A stretch of DNA of 64,000 nucleotides from Flavobacterium sp. MC2016-06. Lineage in GTDB: Bacteria > Bacteroidota > Bacteroidia > Flavobacteriales > Flavobacteriaceae. The stretch spans positions 248,001-312,000 of the forward strand of contig NZ_WMID02000003.1 in the NCBI RefSeq assembly GCF_009711165.2, written 5' to 3'. Under the pieces are notes generated by a model, which was not told the DNA's origin, made no database searches, and saw nothing but the letters and a program-made list of their open reading frames with translations. The first letter of the stretch is position 1, and each line of letters opens with the position of its first letter. The position numbers and the translations under genes were made by a program. Below, one piece after another: positions 8,072 through 16,654 of this stretch.

Positions 8072-8098
8072 AAGAAGCTCTGAAAGAGCTTCTTTTTT
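8072..8098. terminator. bidirectional terminator between arsC and a convergent gene
   Basis: AAGAAGCTCT and AGAGCTTCTT form a perfect 10-bp stem with a GAA loop, with A-runs on the left and T-runs on the right. It can end transcription from both arsC and the convergent minus-strand gene. Confidence 0.8.
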
Positions 8099-8104
8099 AT
8101 TAGT

Positions 8105-8575
8105 TTAATGTTTTCCATTCCCATGACCGTTGCCGCTGTTGCCGTTTCCGTGATGGCCATTATCATGTTTTTCTTTGTTATTTCCTTTTCCAGGTTTTTG
8201 CCCGATTGTTTTTTGAGGTTTTCCTTTATAACCTTTTCCATATTTTGATTTATGGGTTTTGAAATTATCATAAGGTCTATCTCCTCTGTAATCCGTCAAT
8301 ACTACTTTATATTCATTATAAAGATCATAATTTCTATAAGTTGAAGGCAATGATCTATTTCTGATCCATTTTCCATTACTAATATATACATAATTTGATG
8401 AGCTTACATCGTAATAAGCTTCAAGATCCGGCAGATAGTAATAACGAGCATCATCATAACCAGCTGGTCCCCATGATGGCGGAGTTCCAATGTTTACATT
8501 TACTGATACTTGTGCATGTGAGTTGCTAAAAGAAAGGAATAAAATTCCGATCATAAAATATTTAAGTGTTTTCAT
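8105..8575 (-). CDS. secreted protein with His/Gly/Asn/Lys-rich tail
   Basis: This 156-residue protein is read from the ATG at 8575, which gives a clean signal peptide (MKTLKYFMIGILFLSFSNSHAQ). A longer frame to 8626 is less likely. The mature part contains a compact region rich in Tyr and Asp (GPAGYDDARYYYLPDLEAYY, VYISNGKWIRN) resembling small periplasmic proteins of Flavobacteria. From about residue 120 it becomes a basic, low-complexity tail of His, Gly, Asn and Lys that might bind metal or polyanions. It has its own transcription unit, convergent with arsC. I know no function. Confidence 0.7.
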   Translation of the reverse strand: MKTLKYFMIGILFLSFSNSHAQVSVNVNIGTPPSWGPAGYDDARYYYLPDLEAYYDVSSSNYVYISNGKWIRNRSLPSTYRNYDLYNEYKVVLTDYRGDRPYDNFKTHKSKYGKGYKGKPQKTIGQKPGKGNNKEKHDNGHHGNGNSGNGHGNGKH

Positions 8576-8828
8576 AATATTATGTTTTTTGTTAATGTAA
8601 TGTATAAAAGGCAAAAACGAAGCCAAAATTGTATTTTTTATTTGTTTTTTGTGCGTACTTAATTTTTATACTTGCTAACAGAAGAAAGTATATTGGTTTT
8701 CTGATTTAATGATCGTAGCGAATTTCTTAAGTATTACAATAGTTGAGACCAAAGATTCTGTTAAATGGGTAGACCCAATTAATCCTTTTTTTTCGTGTAA
8801 CACAAGTATAAGTTTTAAGGACTTATTT

Positions 8829-8836
8829 TATATTTG
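8829..8836 (+). promoter_or_regulatory. -7 promoter element of the Crp/Fnr-like gene
   Basis: TATATTTG matches the Bacteroidota -7 consensus TAnnTTTG and lies 26 bases before the ATG at 8863. A TTTG element at the usual distance is not evident, so the promoter is only partly supported. Confidence 0.4.
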
Positions 8837-8862
8837 CTGTTAATACCATTGCAGCATATTAT

Positions 8863-9444
8863 ATGTACGAAATATTTCAAAATTATCTAGAGCAAAAAAC
8901 AAGTTTCACCAAATCGGAATTAGATCGAATACAATCTTTTGCCATTATTAAAAAATTACGAAAAAGACAGTATTTGCTTCAGGAAGGCGATATTTGGAAA
9001 TATGATGCTTTTATTACCGAAGGTTGTTTAAGAACTTATTCAGTTGATGAAAAGGGAAATGAACATGTTATTAATTTTAGCATTGAGAATTGGTGGACGG
9101 GCGACAGAGAAAGCCTGCTATCACAAGAGCCTTCTCTTTTTAATATCGATGCTATAGAAGACAGCGAATTAGTATTGTTTACTCATGAAAATTTCGAATT
9201 GCTTTGTCAGGAGATACCAGCCTTCAATAATATGATTAATTCTATACTGCAGCGAAGTTTTATCGCTTCACAAAATCGTATCCGATCGACTCTTAGTCTC
9301 ACTGCAGAAGAAAAGTATCTTAATTTTATAAACAAGTATCCAGGATTTGCGATGAGAATCCCTCAAACAATGATTGCATCTTACTTAGGAATGACACCAG
9401 AAACATTAAGCCGAATAAGGAAACAAACTGCAAAAAAATCATAA
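8863..9444 (+). CDS. Crp/Fnr-family transcriptional regulator
   Basis: This 193-residue cytoplasmic regulator has a cyclic-nucleotide-binding beta-roll (about 25-115: LRKRQYLLQEGDIWKYDAFI, GCLRTYSVDEKGNEHVIN) and a C-terminal HTH (MIASYLGMTPETLSRIRKQ). The cAMP-contacting residues of Escherichia coli Crp are not conserved, as usual in the Bacteroidota members, so the ligand may be absent or different. It stands 169 bases before an SDR gene and a VOC gene on the same strand, but a good terminator separates them. Control of those genes is possible, not shown. Confidence 0.88.
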   Translation: MYEIFQNYLEQKTSFTKSELDRIQSFAIIKKLRKRQYLLQEGDIWKYDAFITEGCLRTYSVDEKGNEHVINFSIENWWTGDRESLLSQEPSLFNIDAIEDSELVLFTHENFELLCQEIPAFNNMINSILQRSFIASQNRIRSTLSLTAEEKYLNFINKYPGFAMRIPQTMIASYLGMTPETLSRIRKQTAKKS

Positions 9445-9453
9445 TACTACTTT

Positions 9454-9479
9454 AAGGAGCTTTTTAAGCTCCTTTTTTT
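9454..9479 (+). terminator. terminator after the Crp/Fnr-like gene
   Basis: AAGGAGCTT and AAGCTCCTT form a 9-bp stem with a TTT loop and a run of T residues immediately after the regulator gene. Confidence 0.8.
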
Positions 9480-9613
9480 ATGTTCAATCTCATTGTCTTG
9501 ATTTATATCAAGTTTTTACTTATTTCTAATCAATGCCCAGGTTTGCGAGTTGGCGCAACTTTGTAATGTTAAAAGATAACACTAAAACATTATAAATATT
9601 AAAATTAGAAATC

Positions 9614-10471
9614 ATGTCAAAAACAATTTTCATTACAGGTACAAGCACCGGATTTGGTAAACTTACAGCTATTACTCTTGCAAATGCAGGACATTCAGTT
9701 ATTGCAGGAATGCGCAACATCGATAGCAAAAATGCGGCAGCAGCACAAGAACTTTCAAACATTCCAAATATAGAAGTAGTAGAGATCGATATTACAAACG
9801 ATATTTCGGTTAATAAAGCTTTTGAAATCATCCTTACTAAATACGGAAAAATTGATGTATTGGTAAATAATGCAGCTGTAAGCGGTTTTGGTCTGCTAGA
9901 AGGATATTCTATAGACCAGTTTCGCAATATGTTTGAAGTAAACACGTATAGTGTGCTAAGAATGTATCAAGCAGTACTTCCTTCTATGCGTGCAGCAAAA
10001 AACGGACTTATTATAAACATAACTACAGGAGCAAGCGGACATACACTGCCTTTTATGATTCCTTATATAGCATCAAAATTAGTAGTCGAAAGTATTACAG
10101 AAGGCATGCAGGATGAATTAAGAGATTACGGAATTGAGAATGTAAGCATTCAGCCAGGAGTATACCCAACAGAAATGAACAATTGTTCTAAAGCTGGCAT
10201 AAATGCCGATAAACAAGAAATTATAGAAGCTTACGGCGATGCAGCTACAGAAAAATTTAATGCATTGGGAACTGCGCTTTTTGGTAAAATGGCTCAGTTC
10301 GATATGAATCCGCAAACTATTGCCGATGGTATTTTAGAATTAGTTTCGATGAAAAAAGGAGAGCACCCCCTTCGTTTTCCACTTGATGAAATTGCACAAG
10401 GAACCGATAAAGAATTCATACAAGCACGTGCAGATATTAAAGCTAAATGGTTAGCAGCTTATAATGATTAA
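9614..10471 (+). CDS. short-chain dehydrogenase/reductase (SDR)
   Basis: This 285-residue classical SDR oxidoreductase shows the NAD(P)-binding TGTSTGFG near residues 8-15, the structural NNAA motif in DVLVNNAAVSGFG, and the active-site YIASK (Tyr-x3-Lys) following ITTGASG. It is a soluble cytoplasmic enzyme with a Rossmann fold. The substrate cannot be read from the sequence. A VOC/NTF2 fusion gene follows after 31 bases, probably in the same transcript. Confidence 0.92.
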   Translation: MSKTIFITGTSTGFGKLTAITLANAGHSVIAGMRNIDSKNAAAAQELSNIPNIEVVEIDITNDISVNKAFEIILTKYGKIDVLVNNAAVSGFGLLEGYSIDQFRNMFEVNTYSVLRMYQAVLPSMRAAKNGLIINITTGASGHTLPFMIPYIASKLVVESITEGMQDELRDYGIENVSIQPGVYPTEMNNCSKAGINADKQEIIEAYGDAATEKFNALGTALFGKMAQFDMNPQTIADGILELVSMKKGEHPLRFPLDEIAQGTDKEFIQARADIKAKWLAAYND

Positions 10472-10502
10472 TTAAAATAAAAGATAAAATAATAAATAGA
10501 TC

Positions 10503-11516
10503 ATGAAAACAAATAATAAAAAAGCTGGACAAAAAGTGCAGACCTCTGCAATAGCTTTATTAAACTTACTACTATTCTTCTCCGCTTCAGAAAAAGGATT
10601 GGCTCAAAACGGTGCCGGAATTATAGGAATAGATCACGTAGGAATTAATGTTCCCGACATCAATCAGGCGGTAACTTTTTTTAGTGATGTTCTTGGTTTC
10701 ATTCCTGTAACACAGCTAGGACCAATTCCGCTTGATGCCAGTTGGAAAAACTTGAATCATATTAATCCTGATACGGGAGAGGTTACAATAAAAATGATCA
10801 ATGCTGGAACAGGCGCAAGTATAGAAGTATTTCAATATGCTAATAATAAAGGCAGTAAACAACATCCTAATTCTGATGATATTGGAGCATCGCATATTGC
10901 ATTTTATACAACAGATATTAATGATGCAGTAAAATACCTTAAAAGTAAAGGTGTAAAGATTTTAGGCGAACCCTTTTTAACACCTTCAGGCGATACGGCT
11001 GGGGAATCATGGGTGTATTTTGAAACACCATGGGGTTCTAAGATGGAATTAGTATCGTATCCAAATGGCAAAGGATATGAAAAAACGAATCCAAAAGCAG
11101 TATTGTGGTCGCCAAAAAATGCAATTACCAAATCAAAGTCTGACACCAATAACAGCATTAATCTTGTTGATAATAAAATACTGATTGAACAACATTTGCA
11201 AATTTGGAACGAGAAAGATACTGTAAAACGTCTAGCATTGCTTAATAAAACATATGATTCAGATATTGAAATGGTAGACCGACATTTTATAGCGACAGGA
11301 TATGAAGAAATCAGTAAATTTATTTTAGAGCTGCAACAAAAAAATCCTGATTTTAAGTTTACTGTAAAAACTGTAGAAACACACCATAATATTGCCCGTC
11401 TTTATTGGCAGTTTGGTTCAAAGACAAAACCAGCTACTGTAACAGGTATGGATTTGTTTGTTATTGAAAATGGTAAAGTTTCAAAACTATATGTGTTTGT
11501 AGATGAGACAAAATAA
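10503..11516 (+). CDS. secreted VOC (glyoxalase-fold) and NTF2/SnoaL-like fusion protein
   Basis: The 337-residue protein has an N-terminal hydrophobic stretch (IALLNLLLFFSASEKGLAQ) that acts as a Sec signal. A VOC domain follows (about 38-195): GIDHVGINVPDINQAVTFF, ASHIAFYTTDINDAVKYL and SWVYFETPWGSKMELV, with His and Glu positions typical of metal ligands. A second domain (about 222-337) reads as an NTF2/SnoaL-like fold: IEQHLQIWNEKDTVKRLALL, DIEMVDRHFIATGYEEI, TGMDLFVIENGKVSKLYVF. Fusion of these two small-molecule-binding folds and export to the periplasm are both unusual. It closes the transcript begun by the SDR gene and is followed by a strong terminator. Confidence 0.8.
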   Translation: MKTNNKKAGQKVQTSAIALLNLLLFFSASEKGLAQNGAGIIGIDHVGINVPDINQAVTFFSDVLGFIPVTQLGPIPLDASWKNLNHINPDTGEVTIKMINAGTGASIEVFQYANNKGSKQHPNSDDIGASHIAFYTTDINDAVKYLKSKGVKILGEPFLTPSGDTAGESWVYFETPWGSKMELVSYPNGKGYEKTNPKAVLWSPKNAITKSKSDTNNSINLVDNKILIEQHLQIWNEKDTVKRLALLNKTYDSDIEMVDRHFIATGYEEISKFILELQQKNPDFKFTVKTVETHHNIARLYWQFGSKTKPATVTGMDLFVIENGKVSKLYVFVDETK

Positions 11517-11543
11517 TTAAATGAATCATTATTGATTAAGAGA

Positions 11544-11586
11544 AAAACAAATCCATTTTACAGTTGTAAAGTGGATTTGTTTTATT
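11544..11586 (+). terminator. strong terminator after the VOC fusion gene
   Basis: AAAACAAATCCA pairs perfectly with TGGATTTGTTTT (12 bp), and the inner TTTACA/TGTAAA extends the stem; a T-rich run follows. It ends the SDR-VOC transcript. Confidence 0.8.
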
Positions 11587-11717
11587 TTAAAAAGTGAACC
11601 TGCGAAATAAAAATTAGGTAAAAAAGTTGTCCTGATGTTTTACTGATCTAGTCATTGTTTAAATTCAGCCACTTTGTTTTTACTAATTATAATATCAATA
11701 TTTGCAGCCGTTTTTAG

Positions 11718-11990
11718 TTTGATTTCCAACTGATTCTTACCAATAAAAGCAGTGCCTATCCAGCTTGTTCCTTATTTTATGAAGTCACTTGGGAACAAAA
11801 AGCAGATTCTTTATGGTATGGAGCTAAGATTCCTAATAAAATTATTAAAGTTGAGCGTATTCAATTCACAAAAGATTCCCTGCCTAAATATGAGTTGTAT
11901 GTTGGGTCTCCTTTAAAGAAAAGTAATTCTAAGTTTTCCGTTGAGAGGACTAATGTTATTATTTCTCAACCAATAGCTGTGAGTTCTTGA
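11718..11990 (+). pseudogene. orphan gene remnant without a start codon
   Basis: In the 816-base space between 11517 and 12332 one frame stays open for 90 codons from 11718 to a TGA at 11988-11990. It has protein-like composition (for example YEVTWEQKADSLWYGAKI and LPKYELYVGSPLKK). A TAG lies just upstream and no ATG is present, so it looks like the 3' part of a lost gene. I do not recognise the family. The rest of the space holds the 68-bp repeat at 12098-12165 and nothing else I can name. Confidence 0.3.
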
Positions 11991-12097
11991 GATTAGAAAA
12001 TTTGAAAATGTGCTGTAAAACAGATACTATTCGTTATCAATTTTTAAATTTTAAATTTTCGTTTTATTTAATTATTAGTTGCGGGTGTAAACAAAAT

Positions 12098-12165
12098 AGC
12101 CACTCTGTTATGGAGTGGCTATTTTTGATTCTCTTTGCGTTCACGAGCGGGACGCTCGCGCCAGC
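12098..12165. repeat. 68-bp GC-rich dispersed repeat, copy 1
   Basis: This segment matches 20485-20552 at 64 of 68 positions. It contains two hairpins: AGCCACTC with GAGTGGCT, and CGAGCG-GGA-CGCTCG, which is perfect in this copy. The right part (TTGCGTTCACGAGCGGGACG and CTCGCGCCAGC) is far richer in G+C than the surroundings, as in REP-like elements. It lies between the gene remnant and RHS module 1. Confidence 0.75.
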
Positions 12166-12332
12166 AGGAGCTTTTTTGATTTTGGACAACCCGAAGGTTG
12201 TTTTAATTTTAATGCGATATTACTATAAATTATTGATAATCTGTAAATGTTAGATGGAATTATTAACAACCAACACATCTGATACATTACCAATTTTCAG
12301 AGTTATTATCCAAGACTTTATTTTGTGCTTTC

Positions 12333-12977
12333 TTAATTTATTAATTCATGTAAGCTTTTAAATTTCTTATTTTCGATAGGACAAACGCTCAATAGATATA
12401 AGTTATTCTGATATTTTATGAAGCTGACAGATTTTTTTCTTTTTGGTCCAACATATCCAAAATCCTTTCTATTTTCTCCTTTAAGTGAAACATTAAAAAA
12501 AGTGAAGGTTCCTTCTATTTCATAGAATTTATCTTGGTTTACTTTTATTTCATCGGAATTTTCTACATAATAGTAAATTTCATTGATACTAAATGGGAAA
12601 AAATCCAAATTATAATAGCGACTATTTAAATCGTTAGAATCTGCAGGAGGTAAACCTGCAATGCTTGAATTATTATCAGACCTCTTATCTGTGTTAATGA
12701 TTTTGTAATTATTAGATGTTTTTCCTAATTTACTAACTGTTATATAATAACTTTTATCGACAATAGCATTAAAACCAATAAAATCTTTAGTAAAGTAATA
12801 ATTTCTATTGTACTTTGTTCTGTCTTCTGAAATATTTACAAATTGACTAAGTTTTATCTTAGGTTCTATATTATCATACGTAATTTGTGAATCTAAGATA
12901 AAATAAGCTATAGATTTATAAACTACAAATAATAGTATAAAAGAAAAAAGGATAGTAATTAGAGGTTTATTTTTCAT
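12333..12977 (-). CDS. membrane-anchored protein, candidate immunity protein of RHS module 1
   Basis: The 214-residue protein has an uncleaved N-terminal membrane helix (PLITILFSFILLFVVYKSIAYF) and a periplasmic body with no recognised domain. It begins 14 bases after the stop of the RHS protein on the same strand, where polymorphic-toxin systems place the immunity gene. Periplasmic exposure would suit neutralising a toxin that arrives in the periplasm. The body is rich in Lys, Asn and aromatic residues (YNRNYYFTKDFIGF, INEIYYYVEN). The immunity role is inferred from position only. Confidence 0.6.
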   Translation of the reverse strand: MKNKPLITILFSFILLFVVYKSIAYFILDSQITYDNIEPKIKLSQFVNISEDRTKYNRNYYFTKDFIGFNAIVDKSYYITVSKLGKTSNNYKIINTDKRSDNNSSIAGLPPADSNDLNSRYYNLDFFPFSINEIYYYVENSDEIKVNQDKFYEIEGTFTFFNVSLKGENRKDFGYVGPKRKKSVSFIKYQNNLYLLSVCPIENKKFKSLHELIN

Positions 12978-12991
12978 TTTTTTTACAATAT

Positions 12992-15568
12992 TTAATTTTC
13001 AAAAGTTGGTGTTTGACCTGCAATTGGCAAAGTGCTCATCTGTGCTCCATAAGGAATCAGTGGAGTAGGTACAAATCGCTCGATAATTGTTGCTAAAGTT
13101 GCTACAACTATCCCTACTGGCTTAATTCCAGCACTTATCGTACTTGAAGTATTATCTCCATTTAGATTTCCATTTCCATTAATGGAAATATTACTACTTA
13201 TTACATCACTATTAAGACTGACAGAAACGCCTAAACCTAATCGTCCAAAAGCAGAGACTTCTCCACCGAAACTTATTGATGAACTTGCGGTTTCAAAGTT
13301 AAAATTTGCAATATAAAGATTTAATTGATTATCAACTGAACTATCAACCGAACCAGTACTTAAATTATTTGTCGTTTTAGAATTGCTATTAAAAATTTTT
13401 GCATCACCTACGGTTGTTGATGTACTATAATCTAGTTTTGCTAATAGATTATCGGGGATTAAATCCACCTGATTTGTGACAGTATTGGTAGAAGATGTAG
13501 CCTGTGAAGCCACTTCTTGTATTGGACCTACTGACACATTACTACTATTTTGTGCTATGGCACTACTAGAATCACTATGTCCCCAAGCTCCAAAAAATCT
13601 TCCAACTGCATCCCAGCCTCTTCTAATTGCTCCGTGAGGGCAGTTAGGGTCATCGCACATTCCGTTTGGGTCATTTCTATTTATCGGATTGTTAGAACAA
13701 TAATGATAGGGTGTCATATTTTGGGTATGCTCAGCTAATGGGTCAATATTCATCCATCTACCAATTGCTGGGTCGTAATTACGTGCTCCATAGTCATACA
13801 TGTTAAGTCCCAGCTCGTCTTGGAGCTCTTTTCCGTTGTACTTATACTTTAATCCATCATTAGAAGAAGGTGCAACACCGTTATATCCAAATTGTTTCAA
13901 TCCAAAAGGATAATAATTGTTTTCTTCCTGAATAACAAGGTTTTTGTCATAACTCAAACGGACGTTGCCCAGATGATCTTTGTACTGGTAAATATATTTG
14001 TAAGAACTTCCGGAAGGCTCAACATAACCTTCGGCGGTTGGGAAAAACTTAAGAACGGCGTTTACATATTGATAACCTCCTAAATAATCTGTAGTAGTTA
14101 TATTAGCACCTTCTGTTACGATTTTTTGTACTTTCTGTCCAGCTGCATTGTAAATGTAGGCAATGTTTCCGGTTAAGGCAAAAGTTATTTTTGTTGGTAA
14201 ATTAAGCTGGTTATAAGTAATGGCTGTGATATTTTTGTTATTGTCTTTAATCATGTTACCATCAGCATCATAGTCATAATCATCTGCAGTGTTTGATGCG
14301 CTGTCTTTAAACTCATTTTTAAAATTCGGATTGTTTGCCACTGCATCAGCTACTTTCATCAATTGATTACTGTTACTGCTGTCTTTATAAGTATAGGTTA
14401 AATTATCGATCAGAGTTTGAGCATTATCATCAATACTTCCGTAGCGGGTCAAATTCATGATATTGCCGTTTTTGTCATAAGACAGACTCTCATTGTAGCT
14501 GTTTACAACAGAACCTTTTTTGTAGACAGCATCTTTTAATCGGTTTAAGTTATCATAGCGGTAGCCATACGTTCTTATTGTTCCATTGTCAGAATTGGTA
14601 GACCAATAGGTTTCTGAGATGTTTCCGTTATACAATGGTTTTACATCTGTGATTCCAGAAGCTGGTGTGTTATAATTGATTTTAAAAGCAAATAAATCTT
14701 TTGGAACTCCGCCAGATTTGGCTAAGACATTAATATCATTGATATCTGTCATCCAGCCGCGGATGTTGTACGAGTAATCAATTTTTTGAATAGGCGCAGC
14801 AACAGTGTTCCCTACATTTTTAGTAATCAACTGCCCTAATTCGTTATAAGTATTAGAAGCCATTAATTCAATTGTTCCATCATTGATTTGATGTGTATGA
14901 GTCAATAGACGATCTTGTGGTGAGTACGTGAATGCCTCTTTCGTTTTTAATTCGGTGCTTCCAGCTAATCGTTTATGTTTTGTTATTGTATATTGCAGCT
15001 GTCCTGAAAATTCATCAAGTTTACTATCAGTATAAGTATAACCGCCTAAATAGTTTTGTGAATAGGTACGAATAGGTCTTGCCTTTGTATCATAAAAAAT
15101 GACGTTTGTTTCTCCCAATACTGCTGAGCTTAAAGTAGGTATTCTTGTCCATGAAGCTGTTGTTAACTTTTTTACTTGCGAGGAAGTTAAGGTATTCTGC
15201 CCTTCTACAGTTGCAGGTATCGTTATTGCAGGCGAACTTGGAGGTAAAGTATAATTATCATAATAGTTTACAGTAAGAAGTTTAAATACAGTAGGAGCTG
15301 CTGTATTGCTATAGTACACTGTGATGCCGTCAATTGTTCCTGAAGACTGTTTGGTTTCAGATATTACAGAGGCTGTATTCTGAGCATCCTGCAGTGCTTT
15401 TCTTGCTGCGGCAGTACTGGGTGTATTATTCCATCCAGTATATACAACTCTCCCAAAAACATCATATTTAGTTATAATCCATCCTGTTGTGCTTATGTCT
15501 GAGAAAGGTGAGTTTGCAGGTCCTGATGCGACAGGTCTGTCCAGTTTGTCGTAGACAATAAATTCCAT
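12992..15568 (-). CDS. RHS-repeat protein of module 1, C-terminal part after a frameshift
   Basis: This 858-codon frame is the continuation of the frame at 15493-16641. It contains many YD/RHS repeats and the conserved RHS core end (YKDHLGNVRLSYDKN, YNYGKEL-like YKYNGKELQDELGLNMYDYG, then NYDPAIGRWMNIDPLAEH and NPINRNDPNGM). After the core, about 220 residues of unrelated, Ser/Thr-rich sequence form the variable C-terminus, the expected toxin region; I recognise no known toxin fold. The frame begins at an ATG (15566-15568) brought into phase by the deletion and has no signal peptide, so the product would stay in the cytoplasm if made. The intact paralogue is at 21239-24997. Confidence 0.8.
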   Translation of the reverse strand: MEFIVYDKLDRPVASGPANSPFSDISTTGWIITKYDVFGRVVYTGWNNTPSTAAARKALQDAQNTASVISETKQSSGTIDGITVYYSNTAAPTVFKLLTVNYYDNYTLPPSSPAITIPATVEGQNTLTSSQVKKLTTASWTRIPTLSSAVLGETNVIFYDTKARPIRTYSQNYLGGYTYTDSKLDEFSGQLQYTITKHKRLAGSTELKTKEAFTYSPQDRLLTHTHQINDGTIELMASNTYNELGQLITKNVGNTVAAPIQKIDYSYNIRGWMTDINDINVLAKSGGVPKDLFAFKINYNTPASGITDVKPLYNGNISETYWSTNSDNGTIRTYGYRYDNLNRLKDAVYKKGSVVNSYNESLSYDKNGNIMNLTRYGSIDDNAQTLIDNLTYTYKDSSNSNQLMKVADAVANNPNFKNEFKDSASNTADDYDYDADGNMIKDNNKNITAITYNQLNLPTKITFALTGNIAYIYNAAGQKVQKIVTEGANITTTDYLGGYQYVNAVLKFFPTAEGYVEPSGSSYKYIYQYKDHLGNVRLSYDKNLVIQEENNYYPFGLKQFGYNGVAPSSNDGLKYKYNGKELQDELGLNMYDYGARNYDPAIGRWMNIDPLAEHTQNMTPYHYCSNNPINRNDPNGMCDDPNCPHGAIRRGWDAVGRFFGAWGHSDSSSAIAQNSSNVSVGPIQEVASQATSSTNTVTNQVDLIPDNLLAKLDYSTSTTVGDAKIFNSNSKTTNNLSTGSVDSSVDNQLNLYIANFNFETASSSISFGGEVSAFGRLGLGVSVSLNSDVISSNISINGNGNLNGDNTSSTISAGIKPVGIVVATLATIIERFVPTPLIPYGAQMSTLPIAGQTPTFEN

Positions 15569-16641
15569 TGTTTTCCAGGTGGTTTTTTTTCTGCTAAACG
15601 ATTTCGGTTGTCATATTTGTATTGATAACATAAATTATCTAAAACAGCTTGACTGCCATTTTCTATTTTTGCACTAAAAGTACTTCCAGATACAGCGTTA
15701 AATCCCGGTAGTAATCTTATTGAATTACCAGCAGTTAATTGTAATGAGGTACCGGAAGGAACTACTGCTGTTGAAGTAATATCACTAGAGACGTTTGATA
15801 CGTTTATGATGTCTACAGCCTTTGGAGGTATTACATAAGTTAGATTGCCATATTGATCATAAACATAATAGGTATCGTGCTGTACAATTGCAGGATTTAC
15901 ACCCACAGCGCCATAAGTCCTTTTGAGAATAATCTGTCCTTCTTTATTTTTAAATTCTACAGTTGATCCATTTGCTTCTAGAGGTGAAGCTGCTGTATTT
16001 TCATCATAGGTTATGGTTTTATACAATTGATTTGCATCATAAAAACCAGTTCCGTTTCCTTTGCCTAAGGTAATATCATAAAGACCTGTATTAGAATTCC
16101 ATACAGTAACAGCAGTAAATAATCTAACTTCATTGTCTTTATTGGTTTGATAATCCATTTTTATAGTGTGGTTTTTAGCCATTGACCAGTCGTCTCCGGG
16201 AGCTGCCTGCTGCAGTACACGATTTAAGGGAGATGTTTCCAGCTGTTTTTCACTAAATGGATTTGCATTAACAGTACCATAATTGGTTTTATACTGTGTG
16301 ATTAAATCTGGAATTAGTGCAGTTGGATTGATATAATTTGAGGTTGTCTGTGAAGAGGTAAAAGGAAGATATTCCTTTACCTGCCTGCCAAATCCATCAT
16401 ATTCAATTGGTGTAACTATATCTTTTCCAGAAGCTGAAGCTTGATATTCAATCTGCTGTACAGGTCTTCCGAGTCCGTCAAAATAAGTTATCTTTTGCGC
16501 AGCCTGATTTATTGCTGGCGCAGTAATAGCGGCTTGAGAAGGTACTTTGTAGGATATTGTTTTAATATAATTTTCAGTCTGTGTCTGGCCAATTAATAAT
16601 ACAGGAAATAAAACCAAAAGCTGGGTTACTATTTTTTTCAT
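15493..16641 (-). CDS. DUF6443 RHS protein of module 1, N-terminal part before a frameshift
   Basis: The frame has a Sec signal peptide (MKKIVTQLLVLFPVLLIGQ) followed by a DUF6443 domain (about 25-170: ITYFDGLGRPVQQIEYQ, YDGFGRQVKEYLPF) and the first RHS repeats up to YKYDNRNRLAEKKPPGKQW. It then runs into 26 out-of-frame residues and stops. Comparison with module 2 shows that a G of the codon after KQW is missing: the plus strand reads TTCCATTG at 15563-15570, where the paralogue reads CTCCCATTG. The A protein of the module ends 13 bases upstream. Either the gene is a recent pseudogene or the sequence carries an error. Confidence 0.8.
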   Translation of the reverse strand: MKKIVTQLLVLFPVLLIGQTQTENYIKTISYKVPSQAAITAPAINQAAQKITYFDGLGRPVQQIEYQASASGKDIVTPIEYDGFGRQVKEYLPFTSSQTTSNYINPTALIPDLITQYKTNYGTVNANPFSEKQLETSPLNRVLQQAAPGDDWSMAKNHTIKMDYQTNKDNEVRLFTAVTVWNSNTGLYDITLGKGNGTGFYDANQLYKTITYDENTAASPLEANGSTVEFKNKEGQIILKRTYGAVGVNPAIVQHDTYYVYDQYGNLTYVIPPKAVDIINVSNVSSDITSTAVVPSGTSLQLTAGNSIRLLPGFNAVSGSTFSAKIENGSQAVLDNLCYQYKYDNRNRLAEKKPPGKQWNLLSTTNWTDLSHQDLQTHLSQT

Positions 16642-16654
16642 TGTGGTTTTGGTT

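Noticed and set aside
11987..12253. Plus-strand open frame of 88 codons across the 68-bp repeat
   Set aside because: Its sequence translates the hairpin repeat and flanking AT-rich DNA, and has no protein-like pattern or partner gene.
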